Part shown: one piece after another, positions 52,111 through 61,653 of the stretch
Position numbering within the stretch: the stretch's first letter is position 1
How the letters are laid out: each line of letters starts with the position of its first letter
Source of the DNA: an uncultured Pelagibacteraceae bacterium
GTDB taxonomy: Bacteria; Pseudomonadota; Alphaproteobacteria; Pelagibacterales; Pelagibacteraceae
Direction of reading: 5' to 3'
DNA: 64,000 nt
NCBI GenBank assembly: GCA_902555535.1
Contig: CACDTB010000001.1
Span: forward strand, 1-64,000
Position numbers and translations under genes: made by a program
The notes under the pieces: model-generated
Seen by the model: only the letters and a program-made list of their open reading frames with translations
What the model was told of the DNA's origin: nothing
Databases searched by the model: none

Positions 52111-52132
52111 ACTTGAAGCAAACTTGAAGCAA
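52111..52132 (+). repeat. Tandem 11-bp repeat (acttgaagcaa)x2, right end of island
   Basis: Read directly; 43 bp upstream of the helicase start. Confidence 0.85.
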
Positions 52133-52206
52133 AACGAAAACTTTATGAAAAAAATGACCTGTTTTTTAGTTGAATTTTACAATTATACTTATAAAACGGT
52201 GCTCAC

Positions 52207-52296
52207 GGAGAGATGGCTGAGTGGTTGAAAGCACCGGTCTTGAAAACCGGCAAAGGGGCAACTCTTTCCTGGGTTCGAATCCCAGTCTCTCCGCCA
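52207..52296 (+). tRNA. tRNA-Ser (UGA)
   Basis: ggagagatggctgag...ccggtcttgaaaaccgg...gggttcgaatcccagtctctccgcca, long variable arm. Confidence 0.97.
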
Positions 52297-52560
52297 CTAT
52301 TTTTCAAAATAATCAAAATTTTTAAATAAATCAGTCACATTATTTTTTTCAAAAATAAAATCTGTCTCTAAACCGTTTAAAAAATTGTATAAATTTGAAT
52401 CATCAATATCCAATAATTTTTCTAATTTCATTAAATCATCATCACTTAAGTCATTAATATATTTTTTAACAAAAGCTCCTAAAAGTTTATCCATTTCTTT
52501 AGTGCCCCTGTAATTTGATCGATAAATAATTTTTTTTTTTAATTCGTCTATATTGATCAT
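52297..52560 (-). CDS. sdhE: Succinate dehydrogenase assembly factor (SdhE/DUF339)
   Basis: KKIIYRSNYRGTKEMDKLLGAFV pattern. Confidence 0.82.
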   Translation of the reverse strand: MINIDELKKKIIYRSNYRGTKEMDKLLGAFVKKYINDLSDDDLMKLEKLLDIDDSNLYNFLNGLETDFIFEKNNVTDLFKNFDYFEK

Positions 52561-52579
52561 AAATATTAGAATATATTAG

Positions 52580-54637
52580 TTGTTAATGAATAATAAAACA
52601 AATTATGAATATCTATTGTCAGATTTAAGCTCTTTAAAAGGCGTAGGTGAAAAAACTAAAAGTTTATTAAAAAAGAAAAATATAAATAATTTGTTTGATT
52701 TATTATGGAAACTTCCAAAATCTTATACTGATAGAAGCTTATCAGTTAAAATCAAGGATTTAAAAATTGGCGAAACTCAAACAGTAACAATAGTTCCGCA
52801 AAAATATAACTTTCCCAGAGTAAGGAAATTACCAAACAGAGTTTTATGTAATGACGAAACCGGTGAAATAGATTGTGTTTTTTTTAATAGTTATGAGGGT
52901 TATGTTAAAAAAATATTACCTTTAGGTAAAGAAATTACTGTTAGTGGTAAGATAGGTCATTTCAGAAATAAATATCAAATTACAAATCCAAAATATATAT
53001 CTGAGGATTCTGCTTTAATTAAAAAAACTCATAATAAATATTCATTAACGGAGGGAATTACTGAAAAAATATATAATAAAATAATAAATCAAATTATTGA
53101 AAATTTACCTGACTTTAAAGAGTGGCACTCAGAATATATTTTGTCTAAATTTCAAAATATAAGCTGGAATAATTCAATCAAAGAATTACATAGAGCTGAA
53201 AATATTGGAAATTTTAAGTCAAATTTTTATCAAAGACTTGCCTTTGATGAAATATTTTCAACATTTCTAGTCAATTCGGAAATAAGAAAAAAAATAAGAA
53301 AAATTAAAAAAAGAAGTAAGATAATTAATCTTAATAAACAAAAATCAATAATAAATAAATTAGATTTTTCACTTACAAAAGATCAGATTAAATCACTTAA
53401 TGAAATAAACAAAGATTTAAGTTCTTCAAATAAAATGTTTAGACTTTTACAAGGTGACGTTGGCAGCGGAAAAACAATTGTTTCACTTTTGGCATCAATT
53501 AATACTATAAATTCTGGTTTCCAAGTTGCATTTATGGCACCTACAGAAATTCTTGCGAGACAACATTTTACACTAGCAAAAAAAATATTTCCTACCAATA
53601 TTAATATAGAGTTAATATCTGGAAAATCTGAATACAAAGTAAAAAAAATAATACTTCGAAAACTAGAAAATAATCAGATCAATATTATTTTTGGAACACA
53701 TGCGATTTTTCAAAAAAAAGTAATTTTTAAAAAATTGGGGTTAATAATTATAGATGAACAACATAAATTTGGAGTAAATCAAAGAAAGAGATTATCAGAC
53801 AAAGGTGGACCAAATTGCGATGTTCTCTTAATGACGGCAACACCTATACCACGAACTTTAACAATGACGATTTATGGTGATATGGATGTTTCAATAATTC
53901 GTGAAAAACCTAAAAGAAGAAAACCAATTAAGACTTATAGTAAATTAGAAGTTAAAATAGAAGATGTTTTAAAATTTATCAAAAAAGAAATCAAACTTGG
54001 TAACCAAATTTTTTGGGTTTGTCCTTTAATTGAAGAGTCAAAAAAATTAGACCATTCATCAGCTGTAAAAAAATTTGAATATTTAAAGCAAAAATTTCCT
54101 AACGAAGTATGCTTACTTCATGGAAAAACCGATATTACAGAAAAAAATGAGATACTTAACAATTTTTTAAAAAATAAATTTAAAATTTTAGTTTCAACGA
54201 CTATTATTGAGGTAGGCATCGATTTTCCCAATGCGAATGTAATAGTAATTGAAAATGCAAATAAATTTGGATTGTCTCAACTTCATCAATTAAGGGGGAG
54301 AGTTGGTCGTGGAGATAAAGATTCAACTTGTATTCTATTGTTCAAATCCAATTTGAGTGAAAATGCTAAAAAAAGAATTAAAATTTTAAAAGAAACAAAT
54401 GATGGTTTTTTAATATCTGAAGAAGATATGAAATTAAGAGGTTTTGGAGATATTTTGGGTTTTAAACAAAGTGGAATTAAAAATTTCAAATTAGCAGATC
54501 CAATTCATAATAGTGATCTTTTTTTATTGGCTGAGAAAGAAATGAGAAGAATTGAAAATTCTAATGAGGATATAAGAAAATTTAAACCTTTAATAAAACT
54601 ATATGATAGAGCAGATATAATTAATGATATTGCTTAG
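52580..54637 (+). CDS. recG: ATP-dependent DNA helicase RecG
   Basis: LKGVGEKTKSLLKKKNI, LLQGDVGSGKTIVS, DEQHKFGVNQR, QLRGRVGRG; start may be the second Met. Confidence 0.96.
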   Translation: MLMNNKTNYEYLLSDLSSLKGVGEKTKSLLKKKNINNLFDLLWKLPKSYTDRSLSVKIKDLKIGETQTVTIVPQKYNFPRVRKLPNRVLCNDETGEIDCVFFNSYEGYVKKILPLGKEITVSGKIGHFRNKYQITNPKYISEDSALIKKTHNKYSLTEGITEKIYNKIINQIIENLPDFKEWHSEYILSKFQNISWNNSIKELHRAENIGNFKSNFYQRLAFDEIFSTFLVNSEIRKKIRKIKKRSKIINLNKQKSIINKLDFSLTKDQIKSLNEINKDLSSSNKMFRLLQGDVGSGKTIVSLLASINTINSGFQVAFMAPTEILARQHFTLAKKIFPTNINIELISGKSEYKVKKIILRKLENNQINIIFGTHAIFQKKVIFKKLGLIIIDEQHKFGVNQRKRLSDKGGPNCDVLLMTATPIPRTLTMTIYGDMDVSIIREKPKRRKPIKTYSKLEVKIEDVLKFIKKEIKLGNQIFWVCPLIEESKKLDHSSAVKKFEYLKQKFPNEVCLLHGKTDITEKNEILNNFLKNKFKILVSTTIIEVGIDFPNANVIVIENANKFGLSQLHQLRGRVGRGDKDSTCILLFKSNLSENAKKRIKILKETNDGFLISEEDMKLRGFGDILGFKQSGIKNFKLADPIHNSDLFLLAEKEMRRIENSNEDIRKFKPLIKLYDRADIINDIA

Positions 54638-55251
54638 GACTTTTTAGTAGATGTGCCCGCCGAAACTATAAACTTAGATGCTTCCTCAAAAGACATATTT
54701 AAAAATATAACGTCTTCTATTGGGAACATTAATAAAAAACCACTAGTTGGATTTGGTGTGGTTGGAACAAATACATTAATTAAATTCTTGCCAGTTTTTT
54801 GTGCCATTTCACCTTTATTTTCTTTTGTAGCAAAACCAACGGCCCAAACCCCTTTTCTTGGATATTCAATTAACACGACACTCCTTTTTTTATCATCTGT
54901 TTTTGAAAACGTTTCAGTCATTTGAACAACCGCAGAATAGACTGTTCTTAAAAATGGAATTCTTTTAAATAAATCGTCAATTAATTTAAGAATTCTTCTT
55001 CCAAAAAAAGATAAAGAAAGTCCTCCAACAATTGTTATAAGTAGAATTGAAATAATAATTTCAACCCCAGGAATATTAAAAGGTAAATAGCTATTTGGAT
55101 TAATGTTTTTTGGAATTAAATTTGATGAAATACCAATTAAAATCTTAGTAAGATACAAAGTAAAGCCAATTGGTATTAATACAACAACACCAGTAATAAA
55201 ATAATTTCTTAAAGTTAATGAAAATGATTTTTTTGAGCCTTTTTTTGCCAT
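54634..55251 (-). CDS. DUF502 membrane protein
   Basis: NYFITGVVVLIPIGFTLYLTK...PGVEIIISILLITIVGGL...FVPTTPNPTSGFLL. Confidence 0.9.
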   Translation of the reverse strand: MAKKGSKKSFSLTLRNYFITGVVVLIPIGFTLYLTKILIGISSNLIPKNINPNSYLPFNIPGVEIIISILLITIVGGLSLSFFGRRILKLIDDLFKRIPFLRTVYSAVVQMTETFSKTDDKKRSVVLIEYPRKGVWAVGFATKENKGEMAQKTGKNLINVFVPTTPNPTSGFLLMFPIEDVIFLNMSFEEASKFIVSAGTSTKKS

Positions 55252-55259
55252 ATTTAGAA

Positions 55260-55337
55260 TTAATTATAACTTGCGTATAACACAAAAACAATTGCAATGG
55301 TAAATAATACAATTAAAATTTTGTTATTAAGATTCAT
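55260..55337 (-). CDS. Possible 25-aa single-TM microprotein upstream of the DUF502 gene
   Basis: Manual translation MNLNNKILIVLFTIAIVFVLYASYN*; stop is 8 bp before the DUF502 start. Confidence 0.35.
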   Translation of the reverse strand: MNLNNKILIVLFTIAIVFVLYASYN

Positions 55338-55367
55338 GTGAATCACTAATATCAATTTTAAATAGAT

Positions 55368-56195
55368 ATGGATAGAAGAAAATTTTTAACTTATGTAGGT
55401 TGTGGTTGTGGAAGTCTACTTTTACACTCTTGTTCTAGTGCACCTATTACTGATAGAAAACAATTAAAAATTATTCCTGAAGCGAAGTTAAATGCTCAAG
55501 CTGCTCAAATTTATGAAAAAATTAAAGAAAAAGAGAAGATGAGTGATGATGTTAAAACATTAAATGAGATTAAAGAAATTGGAAAAAAAATGGAAGATTC
55601 TATTAGTGAATATTTTTATAGAGTAAATTTAAAAGATCCAACTTCCAATTTTAATTGGGAGTATATTTTAATTGATAATAAAAAAATGAGAAATGCTTGG
55701 TGTATGCCTGGAGGTAAGATTGCAGTTTATACAGGAATATTAGATGTTACTAAAAATACAAATGGTTTAGCTGCAGTAATGGGTCATGAAGTTGCTCATG
55801 CAGTGGCTAAACATTCAGTTGAAAGAGCTAGCAGAGGTGTGTTGTTAAATACTGGAGCAAGAATAATAGATATTGCAAGTGGTGGTGTTCTATCTGATAT
55901 TAATAGGACTACAGGCATGAATACAGTTGGCTTACTAGCTCAACTGGGTATTATGAATCCGTTTAATAGAAAACAAGAAAGTGAAGCAGATTATTTAGGT
56001 ATGATTTTTTCATCATTGTCTGGATATGATATTAGAGAAACAGTAAAAATATGGGAACGAATGAAAGAATTTAACAAAGGTAAAGAGCCACCACAATTTA
56101 TGAGCACTCATCCTTCCTCAGATACGCGTATAAGACAATTGAATGAATGGATGAACGAAGTAATTTTAGATTATCCACCAATTGCATTAAATTAA
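55368..56195 (+). CDS. M48-family metalloprotease lipoprotein
   Basis: Lipobox LLLHSCS; MGHEVAHAVAKHS HExxH; ESEADYLG. Confidence 0.93.
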   Translation: MDRRKFLTYVGCGCGSLLLHSCSSAPITDRKQLKIIPEAKLNAQAAQIYEKIKEKEKMSDDVKTLNEIKEIGKKMEDSISEYFYRVNLKDPTSNFNWEYILIDNKKMRNAWCMPGGKIAVYTGILDVTKNTNGLAAVMGHEVAHAVAKHSVERASRGVLLNTGARIIDIASGGVLSDINRTTGMNTVGLLAQLGIMNPFNRKQESEADYLGMIFSSLSGYDIRETVKIWERMKEFNKGKEPPQFMSTHPSSDTRIRQLNEWMNEVILDYPPIALN

Positions 56196-56204
56196 TAGAA
56201 TAAA

Positions 56205-56280
<76 letters not shown>

Positions 56281-56364
56281 CCAAATTATTCAAATTGAAT
56301 AGTTGTTATATATAGAATTATTATTTTTTTTCAAATGTCAATTTTAACTAAATCTATACACCTA

Positions 56365-57477
56365 CTACAACTTATCTATGTATTTATCGTGAAATTGATC
56401 AAAAGTACCCTCATTAATATTTTTTCTAATCGAGGCCATTAATTCTTGATAAAAATTAATATTATGAAGTGTTAATAACATTGAAGCTAGAATTTCATTT
56501 GTATTAAATAAGTGATTTAGATAATTTTTTGAATACTTATTCAAATTTAGATTGTCGCAATCAGGGTCGAGCGGTGTGTTGTCATTTTGGTATTTATTAT
56601 TTTTAATATTGATTCTTCCTTGCCAAGTAAATGCCAAACCTGTTCTTCCTGATCTTGTGGGAAGAACACAATCAAACATATCAATACCTCTTTTTACAGA
56701 ACCCAATATATCAGAAGGAGTTCCTACACCCATCAAGTAATGAGGTTTTTCGTTTGGTAAAAATTCTTTAATATCATCTAAAACTGTAAACATCTCATTT
56801 TGAGATTCTCCTACAGCTAAACCTCCCATAGCATATCCATCAAATCCAATATTTATAAGTCCTTTTAAAGACCTAAGCCTTAAATCTTTAAACAAACCTC
56901 CTTGAACAATACCAAACAATGCTTTGTGTGGATTATTTCCAAATGCTTTTTTAGATCTTTCTGCCCAATATAGTGAAAGATCCATTGATTTTTTTATTAA
57001 TTCATAATCATTTGTTTTTTTTGGACACTCATCCATAATCATAACAATATCAGAATTTAATCCTAATTGAATTCGTATACTCTCTTCTGGTGTGAGATAA
57101 AATTTCTTTCCATCAACATGTGAATTAAATATTGCACCTTTTTCTCGATCTATTTTGTTTAATTTTGAAAGTGACATCACTTGAAAACCGCCTGAGTCTG
57201 TTAAGATTGGCAAATCACAGTTCATAAATTTATGCAAACCACCTGCATTCTGTACTCTGTCTACACCAGGTCTAATCATCAAATGATACGTGTTAGATAA
57301 AATTATTTGTGATCCAGTTTTTTTTATATCATCTATAGTACAAGCTTTAACAGTAGCCTGTGTACCAACAGGCATAAAAGCAGGAGTATTTATATTTCCA
57401 CGATGTGTTTCAATTAATCCACATCTAGCGAACTTATCTTTATTTAAAACATTAAAGGCAAATCTTTTTAATGCCAT
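56365..57477 (-). CDS. tgt: Queuine tRNA-ribosyltransferase
   Basis: ILTDSGGFQVMSL, DECPKK, GGLAVGES, DCVLPTRSGRTG. Confidence 0.97.
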   Translation of the reverse strand: MALKRFAFNVLNKDKFARCGLIETHRGNINTPAFMPVGTQATVKACTIDDIKKTGSQIILSNTYHLMIRPGVDRVQNAGGLHKFMNCDLPILTDSGGFQVMSLSKLNKIDREKGAIFNSHVDGKKFYLTPEESIRIQLGLNSDIVMIMDECPKKTNDYELIKKSMDLSLYWAERSKKAFGNNPHKALFGIVQGGLFKDLRLRSLKGLINIGFDGYAMGGLAVGESQNEMFTVLDDIKEFLPNEKPHYLMGVGTPSDILGSVKRGIDMFDCVLPTRSGRTGLAFTWQGRINIKNNKYQNDNTPLDPDCDNLNLNKYSKNYLNHLFNTNEILASMLLTLHNINFYQELMASIRKNINEGTFDQFHDKYIDKL

Positions 57478-57483
57478 TAAAAG

Positions 57484-58044
57484 TTATTTAGATTTAAAGC
57501 TAATAATTTTATCTGGATCTGTTACAGCTCCGTTATTACTTTCATCACCCCTTTTGATCATATCAACAAACTCCATACCCTCTAAAACCTTACCAAAAAC
57601 AGTGTACTGCCTATCTAAGAATGGTGCAGGTTTAAAACAAATAAAGAACTGACTATTTGCACTATTTGGATCAGAAGATCTCGCCATAGATAATGTTCCT
57701 CTGTCATGAGGCAGACTATTAAATTCTTGATTTAAATCAGGTAAATCTGATCCACCCATACCAGCTCTTCTTAAATCAAAATCTTTAGACTCTGAATTAC
57801 CAAATTTCACATCACCAGTTTGAGCCATAAATCCATCGATAACTCTATGAAAAACAACATTGTCGTATTTTCCACTATTAGCAAGTTCTTTAATTCTTTT
57901 CACATGATTTGGAGCTACATCTTCATATAACTCAATTTTTACGTCACCATCTTTTAATTTTAATATCATAATATTCTCCTTGGCTATTGATTGATTGGTA
58001 ATTAAAAAAAGTAAAATAATTATTTTAATAACAAATTTATTCAT
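57484..58044 (-). CDS. Peptidyl-prolyl cis-trans isomerase, cyclophilin type
   Basis: VVFHRVIDGFMAQTGD, NSQFFICF, FGKVLEGMEFV; signal peptide. Confidence 0.95.
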   Translation of the reverse strand: MNKFVIKIIILLFLITNQSIAKENIMILKLKDGDVKIELYEDVAPNHVKRIKELANSGKYDNVVFHRVIDGFMAQTGDVKFGNSESKDFDLRRAGMGGSDLPDLNQEFNSLPHDRGTLSMARSSDPNSANSQFFICFKPAPFLDRQYTVFGKVLEGMEFVDMIKRGDESNNGAVTDPDKIISFKSK

Positions 58045-58531
58045 ATTTATTTTTTAAAGATTTGATTGTACTTTTGGTAGTGAATTTTCTTATATCACCA
58101 TTTAATTTAACAATTTCTTTTACAAATCGTGAAGAAATTATTTGATTTTCAACATCAGACATTAAAAAAATTGTTTCAATGTTATTGTTAAGTTTTCTAT
58201 TCATTCCAGCTAATTGAAATTCGTATTCAAAGTCAGAAACAGCTCTTAAACCTCTTAAAATAACATTCGATTTATATCTTTTACAAAGGTCAGTAGTTAG
58301 AGAGTCAAATGAAACTACTTTTATTTTTTTTTTATTTAATTTTAGATCCTTAAATAAAGCTTTATTAACTATTTCTATTCTTTCATCAGAACTGAATAGA
58401 TAATTTTTGTTTCCTTCGTCAGAAACAGCAACAATAATTTTATCAAATAATTTTAGTGCTTTTTTAATTACATCAATATGACCAAATGTAATTGGATCAA
58501 AAGTTCCTGGATAGACAGCTATTTTATTCAT
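58037..58531 (-). CDS. coaD: Phosphopantetheine adenylyltransferase
   Basis: AVYPGTFDPITFGHIDVI, ISSRFVKEIV. Confidence 0.97.
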   Translation of the reverse strand: MNKIAVYPGTFDPITFGHIDVIKKALKLFDKIIVAVSDEGNKNYLFSSDERIEIVNKALFKDLKLNKKKIKVVSFDSLTTDLCKRYKSNVILRGLRAVSDFEYEFQLAGMNRKLNNNIETIFLMSDVENQIISSRFVKEIVKLNGDIRKFTTKSTIKSLKNKYE

Positions 58532-61110
58532 TAAATTAAATTATCATCGATCTTGATTGAAGAAACTACTTTCTCCTCACCAGATAACTTTATTATTCTT
58601 ACTCCTTGAGTGTTTCGACCTGCTGTACGAATTTCTTTAACAGCAACTCTTATAACTCTTCCTTTATTAGTAGATATTAAAATTTCATCACCTTCAAATA
58701 CTGGAAATGAGGATGTAATATTTCCGTTTCTTGGAGAGTTTATTATTCCAATTATTCCTTTACCACCCCTGTTAGTAACTCTATAATCAGAATGTGAAGT
58801 TTTCTTTCCATATCCATTTTCACTTATTGATAAAACAAATTTTTCTTTTGCTTTTATCTCGGATTTTTCATCTTTAGATTTGCTTCCATTTTTACTCAAT
58901 TTATCATTATCAATTACTGATAAAGATACTATTTGATCATTAGGTGCTAGTTCTAAACCCTTTATTCCTTTAGAGGATCTACCTTTAAAAACTCTAAGTT
59001 TCTTAGCTTCAAATCTTATACATTTGCCAAATTTTGTACTTAAAATTACATCTTGATCATCTTTACAAATTTTAACGCCAACAATTTTATCATTATTATC
59101 TAGTTTCATTGCAATTTTACCTGATGCATTAATAGATGAGAAATCATCTAAACTATTTTTTCTTACTTTTCCTTGTGCTGTAGCAAAAATTATTTGATAA
59201 TTTTTCAAATCATTTTCATTTTCAGGCATTGGCATAATTGAACTTATGACTTGGTGACTCTTTAATGGTAAAATATTAAATAATGATTTTCCTTTAGAAG
59301 AGGATGAACCTTCAGGAATTTTCCATGCTTTAATCTTGTAAACTAACCCTTCAGTAGAAAAGAAAAGGACTGAAGTATGAGTATTTACAGATAGTGTTTG
59401 AGCAACAGAGTCTTGATCTCTTGTTGTAATGCCTGATTTACCCTTTCCTCCTCTCTTTTGTTTTTTTACACCATCTAATGAACCTCTTTTTATATATCCT
59501 TGCAATGTAACTGTAATTATTACTGATTGTTTTTGAATAGTTTCCTCAATGTCATAGTTCAAAACTGCATCTATAATTTTAGTCCTTCTTGGAACTGCAA
59601 ATTTTTCTTTAATATTTTTAAGTTCTTCACTTATTACTTTTAAGAGTTCTTTTTTTGAAGAAATAATCTTTTTATATTTGGAAATTAATTCTGCTAATTT
59701 TTTAATTTCAACTTCAATCTCATTTATTCCTAGAGCAGTTAATTTTTGAAGTCTTAACTCTAAAATAGCTAATACTTGAGGTTCTGATAAAGAATATAGG
59801 TTTTTACCTTTTTTACCTTCAACCAATGATATTAATTTTTGTGATTTATTAATTTTCCACTTTGTTTTTAAAATTGAAGATTTTGCATCATCTGGTGTTT
59901 TTGATGAACGAATTATTTTTATTATTTTATCTAAATTTTCTACTGATACAGATAATCCAATTAATATATGTGCACGTTCTTCAGCTTTTTGAAGATCAAA
60001 CTTTGTTTTCTTAATTACTACATCTTCTCTAAAAGTTAAAAAATTTGATAAGAATTCCTTTAAAGAACAAGTTTTTGGTTTTCCATCAACAATCGCTAAT
60101 GTATTAAAACCAAAAGAACTTTCAATTTGAGTATTTTTATAAAGTTGTCTTTTGATTGTTTCAGGTTCTACTCCATTCCTTAGATCGATAGCAACTCTAA
60201 TACCTTCTCTATTTGACTCATCCCTGATATCTTTTATTCCCTCAATTTTCTTTTCTCTAACTAATTGGGCAATCCTTTCATTTAGAACAGATTTGTTAAC
60301 TTGATATGGTATAGAAGTTATAACTAATCTTTCTCGACCATTTTTTTGTTGTTCAATTGAAATTTCACCTCTAATTTTAAATGATCCTCTTCCATTGTTG
60401 TACCCTTGTTTTATCATATCTTTACCAATTATTACCCCTCCTGTTGGGAAATCTGGTCCTGGTATATATTTCATTAATTCTTTAATTTTAATGTCTTTAT
60501 TTTCAATTAATGCCAAAGTTCCATCAATAATTTCACTTAAATTGTGTGGAGGAATACTTGTTGCCATACCAACAGCAATACCTCCTGCTCCATTCACTAA
60601 TAAATTTGGAAATTGTGCCGGTAAAACACTGGGTTCTTTCTCTGTTTCATCATAATTACTTTTGAATGAAATTGTATTTTTTTCAATATCATCAATTAAA
60701 AATTGAGAAACTTTTGATAAACGAGTTTCTGTATACCTCATTGCTGCTGCAGGATCACCATCTATAGATCCAAAATTTCCTTGACCTTGTACTAAAGGTA
60801 AACTCATAGAAAATTCTTGCACCATTCTAACTAAAGCATCATAAACAGATTGATCACCATGAGGATGATATTTACCAATTACATCCCCAACTATTCTTGC
60901 AGATTTTCTAAATTGTTTTGACCAATCGTAACCACCTTTATACATTGCGTATAAAATTCTTCTATGAACAGGTTTTAATCCGTCTCTAACATCTGGAAGA
61001 GCACGACTTACAATTACACTCATCGCATAAGAAAGATATGATGAGCTCATCTCATCATGCATTGAGATTAATTTTATATTTTTTTCTTTAAACTCTTCAG
61101 TATTTTTCAT
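58531..61110 (-). CDS. gyrA: DNA gyrase subunit A
   Basis: [44 protein letters not shown]. Confidence 0.98.
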   Translation of the reverse strand: MKNTEEFKEKNIKLISMHDEMSSSYLSYAMSVIVSRALPDVRDGLKPVHRRILYAMYKGGYDWSKQFRKSARIVGDVIGKYHPHGDQSVYDALVRMVQEFSMSLPLVQGQGNFGSIDGDPAAAMRYTETRLSKVSQFLIDDIEKNTISFKSNYDETEKEPSVLPAQFPNLLVNGAGGIAVGMATSIPPHNLSEIIDGTLALIENKDIKIKELMKYIPGPDFPTGGVIIGKDMIKQGYNNGRGSFKIRGEISIEQQKNGRERLVITSIPYQVNKSVLNERIAQLVREKKIEGIKDIRDESNREGIRVAIDLRNGVEPETIKRQLYKNTQIESSFGFNTLAIVDGKPKTCSLKEFLSNFLTFREDVVIKKTKFDLQKAEERAHILIGLSVSVENLDKIIKIIRSSKTPDDAKSSILKTKWKINKSQKLISLVEGKKGKNLYSLSEPQVLAILELRLQKLTALGINEIEVEIKKLAELISKYKKIISSKKELLKVISEELKNIKEKFAVPRRTKIIDAVLNYDIEETIQKQSVIITVTLQGYIKRGSLDGVKKQKRGGKGKSGITTRDQDSVAQTLSVNTHTSVLFFSTEGLVYKIKAWKIPEGSSSSKGKSLFNILPLKSHQVISSIMPMPENENDLKNYQIIFATAQGKVRKNSLDDFSSINASGKIAMKLDNNDKIVGVKICKDDQDVILSTKFGKCIRFEAKKLRVFKGRSSKGIKGLELAPNDQIVSLSVIDNDKLSKNGSKSKDEKSEIKAKEKFVLSISENGYGKKTSHSDYRVTNRGGKGIIGIINSPRNGNITSSFPVFEGDEILISTNKGRVIRVAVKEIRTAGRNTQGVRIIKLSGEEKVVSSIKIDDNLI

Positions 61111-61115
61111 AGAAA

Positions 61116-61565
61116 TTAAAATGGAATTTCATCATCCATATCTGACACTTGAGATGAATCCTCAATATTGTTTTGTTGAGTTGTGTCATTTTGAATTCCA
61201 CCACCTGAATTACCCCCACCCAACATTGTAAGTGAAGAATTATACCCTTGTATAACTATTTCAGTTGAGTATTTATCTTGGCCTGATTGTTCATCTTTCC
61301 ATTTTCTTGTTGTAAGTTGCCCCTCAACATAAACTTGAGCACCTTTTTTTAAATATTGTTGAACAACATTTACTAAACCTTCGTTAAATACAACTACACG
61401 GTGCCACTCAGTTTTTTCTTTTCTTTCACCTGTGTTTTTATCTTTCCAGGATTGACTAGTTGCAAGGCTTAATCTAGCAACACTTTTACCATTCACCATT
61501 TGCTTAATTTCGGGATCTGCGCCCAAACGACCAATTAATAATACTTTATTTAAACTTCCAGCCAT
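61116..61565 (-). CDS. ssb: Single-stranded DNA-binding protein
   Basis: [23 protein letters not shown], acidic DMDDEIPF tail. Confidence 0.97.
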   Translation of the reverse strand: MAGSLNKVLLIGRLGADPEIKQMVNGKSVARLSLATSQSWKDKNTGERKEKTEWHRVVVFNEGLVNVVQQYLKKGAQVYVEGQLTTRKWKDEQSGQDKYSTEIVIQGYNSSLTMLGGGNSGGGIQNDTTQQNNIEDSSQVSDMDDEIPF

Positions 61566-61653
61566 AATATTTAATATTTGTTAAATTAGTTAATTAGAAT
61601 TATATCACAATTCTTCTGAATATTAATTTTATTAACTCAAAGCAACTAAAATT

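Larger units (their letters stand above)
47142..52296. mobile_element. tRNA-Ser-associated ~5.0 kb genomic island without its own recombinase
   Basis: 46-bp perfect direct repeat (47180-47225 = 52200-52245) covering the tRNA-Ser 5' half, plus 40 bp upstream at 31/40 identity; contains three leftward accessory CDSs. Confidence 0.85.

Noticed and set aside
60395-60655. 86-aa antisense ORF in gyrA
   Set aside because: Inside gyrA; no independent evidence.
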